8,404 nt of DNA from NCBI GenBank assembly GCA_030428825.1, contig JAUIEL010000276.1, positions 1 to 8,404 on the forward strand. The letters run 5' to 3'. The stretch's first letter is position 1. Every line of letters starts with the position of its first letter. This DNA comes from a bacterium (GTDB taxonomy: Bacteria; Planctomycetota; B15-G4; JADJEK01). Below the pieces are notes generated by a model. It worked only from the letters and a program-made list of their open reading frames with translations, ran no database searches and had not been told where the DNA came from. The position numbers were made by a program, and so were the translations under genes. Positions 6,282 through 8,404 of this stretch are shown one piece after another.

Positions 6282-8204
6282 ATGACGCGGAACCGAGGCA
6301 TGGGCTGTTCGATCTCTCTCGGCTCCCGCGTCGCGCTCGGATTCGGAGTCGTCCTCACGCTGCACGCGTCGATCGCGATCCTGGCGCTCGTCGGGACCGA
6401 GCGGGCGACGGCCGATCTCCGCCAGCTCGACGAGACCGCGGACCGGGTCGACGTCCTCGCGAGGTTCGACTCGAGCCTCGCCTCCCTCCAGAGCGCGGTG
6501 CTGGGCTACACGCACACCGGGAGCGAGCGGGGCGCCGACCGCGCCCGCGCGCTGCACGACGAGTCGATGGCGCTCCTGGTCGACGCGACGACCGCCGAGG
6601 GGGACGCGGTGCAGCGCGAGAACCTCCTCTGCATGCGCGAGCGTCTCCTGCACTACCGCGAGAACTTCGAGTCGATGGTGCAGCGTCGCCGGTTCCTGAA
6701 GGGGCTCGTCGCCGGCGAGATGGAGGAGGCGGCGGCGGCGATCGCGACCGAACTGCAGTGCCTCCTGGACGAGGCGGTCGCCCGCGCCGACGAGCCGGCG
6801 GCGCTCGTCCTCGGGACCGGCCTCCGCGCGTTCGTCGGCGCCCAGTCCGAGGTGAACCGGCACCTCACCTTCCTCGAGACCGGGCGGGCCGAGGTCGCGA
6901 CGGAGCGGCTCGACCGCGCGAGCGCGGCGGTGGGAGAGGTCGTCGCGTCCCTCGACGAGGTGGGGAGGCGCCGCGCGGAGGGGATCGTCGACGCCGTCGG
7001 GCGGTACCGCCGGTCGGTCACGGACCTGTTCCGGGAGACCCGCGGCTACCTCCAGCTCGTCAACACGGTGATGCCGGCGAACGCGAAGGAGGTCCTCCGC
7101 ATCTCGAGGGGGATGCGGGCCTCGTCCCGTTCCCGCGCCGAGCTGGCGAGCGCGCAGATCCTGAGCGACGCCGAGCGGTTCCAGGGGTTGAGCGGCGTCT
7201 TCTCGATCCTGACCATCGTCTTCGGCCTGGTCGCGGGGACGATGATCGCCCGCGCGATCGTCGGCCCGATCCGGGAGATGACCGGAACCCTGACCCGCCT
7301 CGCGGAGGGGGACCTGACGGCGCGGATCCCCGGGCTCGAGCGCGGGGACGAGCTCGGGGAGATGGCGCGCGCGGCCGAGGTGTTCAAGGGGCGGAGCGAG
7401 GAGACCGAGCTCCTCCTCGAGGAGTCGCGCCGGCTCGCCAAGCGGTACGAGCGTGTGATCGACGACCTCGAGTCGTCGAACCTCGAGCTGGACGGGTTCG
7501 CGTACGTCGCGTCCCACGACCTGAAGGCGCCGCTGCGCGCGATCGCGAACCTCTCCGCGTGGATCGACGAGGACCTCGGCGGGGTCGACGGGCCGTCACG
7601 GAAGCACCTCGACATGATGCGGCGTCGGATCCTCCGCATGGACAAGCTGCTCGACGACCTCCTGCTCTACTCGCGGGCGGGGCGGGCCGAGCTGATGTCC
7701 CAGGAGCTCGACGTCACGGCGGTCGCCACCGAGATGGTCCAGCTGCTCGGCGTGCCGGACGGGTTCCGCGTCGAGGTCGTGGGAGAGCCGACGCCGGTCT
7801 GCAGCGCGCGCCTCCCGCTGGAGCAGATCGTCTCGAACCTCGTCGCCAACTCGATCAAGCACCACGACCGCGACGCCGGCCACGTCCGGGTCTCCGTGGC
7901 GCGCGAGGGGGGCTGGGTCCGGATCGACGTCGAGGACGACGGCCCCGGGATCCCGGAGGAGCACCACGCGCGGGTGTTCGAGATGTTCAAGACGTTAAAG
8001 CGGCGGGACGACGTCGAGGGGAGCGGCATCGGGCTCTCCCTCGTCCTGCGGCTCGTGAACCGCTACGGCGGCCGGGTGTCGATCGATTCCAAGGACGGAG
8101 CGCGGGGGACGCGGATCCGGGTCACCTGGCCGGCGTCGGCGGCGACGGCCGATTGTGAGAAGCGAGACTGCCGCCACGCGGAGCTCGTCGGGGGAGCGCG
8201 ATGA
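6282..8204 (+). CDS. Membrane sensor histidine kinase, helical sensor-HAMP-HisKA-HATPase
   Basis: 640 aa. TM1 about 16-38; extracytoplasmic all-helical region about 39-300; TM2 about 302-326; HAMP about 326-371 ([20 protein letters not shown] at 327-346); coiled coil 372-404. HisKA begins [18 protein letters not shown] with phospho-acceptor H412; HATPase has N519 and N523 ([12 protein letters not shown]), G1 DDGPGI (552-557), F-box VFEMFKTL and G2 GSGIGL (580-585). The roughly 260-residue sensor, with a [20 protein letters not shown] segment near its end, fits a double four-helix-bundle (HBM/TorS-type) domain. The kinase core resembles the Cph1/phytochrome-type group ([12 protein letters not shown]). 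It should autophosphorylate on an external cue and pass phosphate to the regulator whose ATG overlaps its stop (ATGA). Start is uncertain: ATG 6282 gives the overlap with the upstream frame but lacks a Shine-Dalgarno sequence; ATG 6300 is an alternative. Ligand unknown. Confidence 0.93.
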   Translation: MTRNRGMGCSISLGSRVALGFGVVLTLHASIAILALVGTERATADLRQLDETADRVDVLARFDSSLASLQSAVLGYTHTGSERGADRARALHDESMALLVDATTAEGDAVQRENLLCMRERLLHYRENFESMVQRRRFLKGLVAGEMEEAAAAIATELQCLLDEAVARADEPAALVLGTGLRAFVGAQSEVNRHLTFLETGRAEVATERLDRASAAVGEVVASLDEVGRRRAEGIVDAVGRYRRSVTDLFRETRGYLQLVNTVMPANAKEVLRISRGMRASSRSRAELASAQILSDAERFQGLSGVFSILTIVFGLVAGTMIARAIVGPIREMTGTLTRLAEGDLTARIPGLERGDELGEMARAAEVFKGRSEETELLLEESRRLAKRYERVIDDLESSNLELDGFAYVASHDLKAPLRAIANLSAWIDEDLGGVDGPSRKHLDMMRRRILRMDKLLDDLLLYSRAGRAELMSQELDVTAVATEMVQLLGVPDGFRVEVVGEPTPVCSARLPLEQIVSNLVANSIKHHDRDAGHVRVSVAREGGWVRIDVEDDGPGIPEEHHARVFEMFKTLKRRDDVEGSGIGLSLVLRLVNRYGGRVSIDSKDGARGTRIRVTWPASAATADCEKRDCRHAELVGGAR

Positions 8205-8404
8205 CGATGGATTCGAGGTTGGGGGACAAGCGGCTGACCATCCTCCTGATCGAGGACGACGACTTCGACGCGGCCGCGGTCGAGCGGGCGATGGCGAAGT
8301 CCGGCGTGGAGAGCCGCATCGTGCGGGCGACGTCCGGTCGGGAGGGGCTCGAGGTGATGCGAGAGATCCGGAGCGAGGGGAGCCCGCTCCTCGTGATCCT
8401 CGAC
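8201..8404 (+). CDS. Response regulator, Rcp1-like, truncated by the window end
   Basis: Only the first 68 residues are present; the gene runs off the right edge. ATG at 8201 overlaps the kinase stop (ATGA), with GGGGAG at 8191-8196 four bases upstream; an in-frame ATG at 8207 is possible. Residues 11-21 RLTILLIEDDD give the first receiver strand and acidic residues (E18/D19/D20). SPLLVILD ends the window with D68, the expected phospho-acceptor. The N-terminal pattern (ILLIEDDDFDAAAVERAM, then a G..GLEVM.. helix) resembles the single-domain Rcp1 regulators paired with Cph1-like kinases, agreeing with the kinase type immediately upstream. It is probably translationally coupled to that kinase and its cognate partner. 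Whether an output domain follows cannot be seen. Confidence 0.88.
   Translation, partial: MTMDSRLGDKRLTILLIEDDDFDAAAVERAMAKSGVESRIVRATSGREGLEVMREIRSEGSPLLVILD

Noticed and set aside
3969..7517. Minus-strand reading frame running open from 7517 into the aldolase, as if encoding a giant fusion.
   Set aside because: It is antisense to two kinases with intact catalytic motifs, is Arg/Asp/Val/Pro-rich without domains, and the aldolase family begins at 3968. Long antisense frames are expected at this GC content.

Overview
The window is very GC-rich (roughly 70% by eye) bacterial chromosomal DNA. It carries one tRNA, two divergent secreted proteins, a class I aldolase and a two-component signalling cluster. 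Planctomycetota is the likeliest source: both secreted proteins end in the same C-terminal domain, closing on a (F/Y)xQA..xD...P.G.a.(S/T)N.LK motif that I associate with exported proteins of that phylum. This is family-memory inference; no rRNA or taxonomic marker is present.

Layout. 1-190: tRNA-Asn(GTT) on the minus strand with its own intrinsic terminator. 346-1518 (-): exported right-handed beta-helix protein. 1725-2972 (+): exported protein with a pyroglutamyl-peptidase I (C15)-like core in which the nucleophilic Cys appears to be Ser. These two are divergent across a 206-bp region holding two inverted repeats. 2973-3077: convergent intergenic region with a long composite hairpin and a perfect 18-bp tandem repeat. 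3078-3968 (-): class I fructose-bisphosphate aldolase. 3969-4364: no convincing gene. 4365-8404 (+): single-domain response regulator, soluble REC-HisKA-HATPase hybrid kinase, a 294-bp gap with a Tat-signal-like remnant, membrane HAMP histidine kinase, and a second response regulator cut by the window edge exactly at its phospho-acceptor Asp.

How the parts fit. Tight spacing (15 bp between the first two signalling genes, an ATGA overlap between the last two) suggests one transcription unit encoding a phosphorelay. The membrane kinase would sense an extracytoplasmic signal and probably phosphorylate the overlapping Rcp1-like regulator. The soluble hybrid kinase has an N-terminal receiver and could be controlled by phosphorylation, with the first regulator as an output or shuttle. 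None of the regulators seen has a DNA-binding domain within the window. The tRNA and aldolase are housekeeping genes with no visible link to the signalling cluster.

The least ordinary signals are the Cys-to-Ser C15-like protein, the shared C-terminal domain on two otherwise unrelated divergent exported proteins, and the apparent remnant of a Tat-exported gene between the two kinases. I do not see a defence system, CRISPR array, insertion sequence or biosynthetic cluster.
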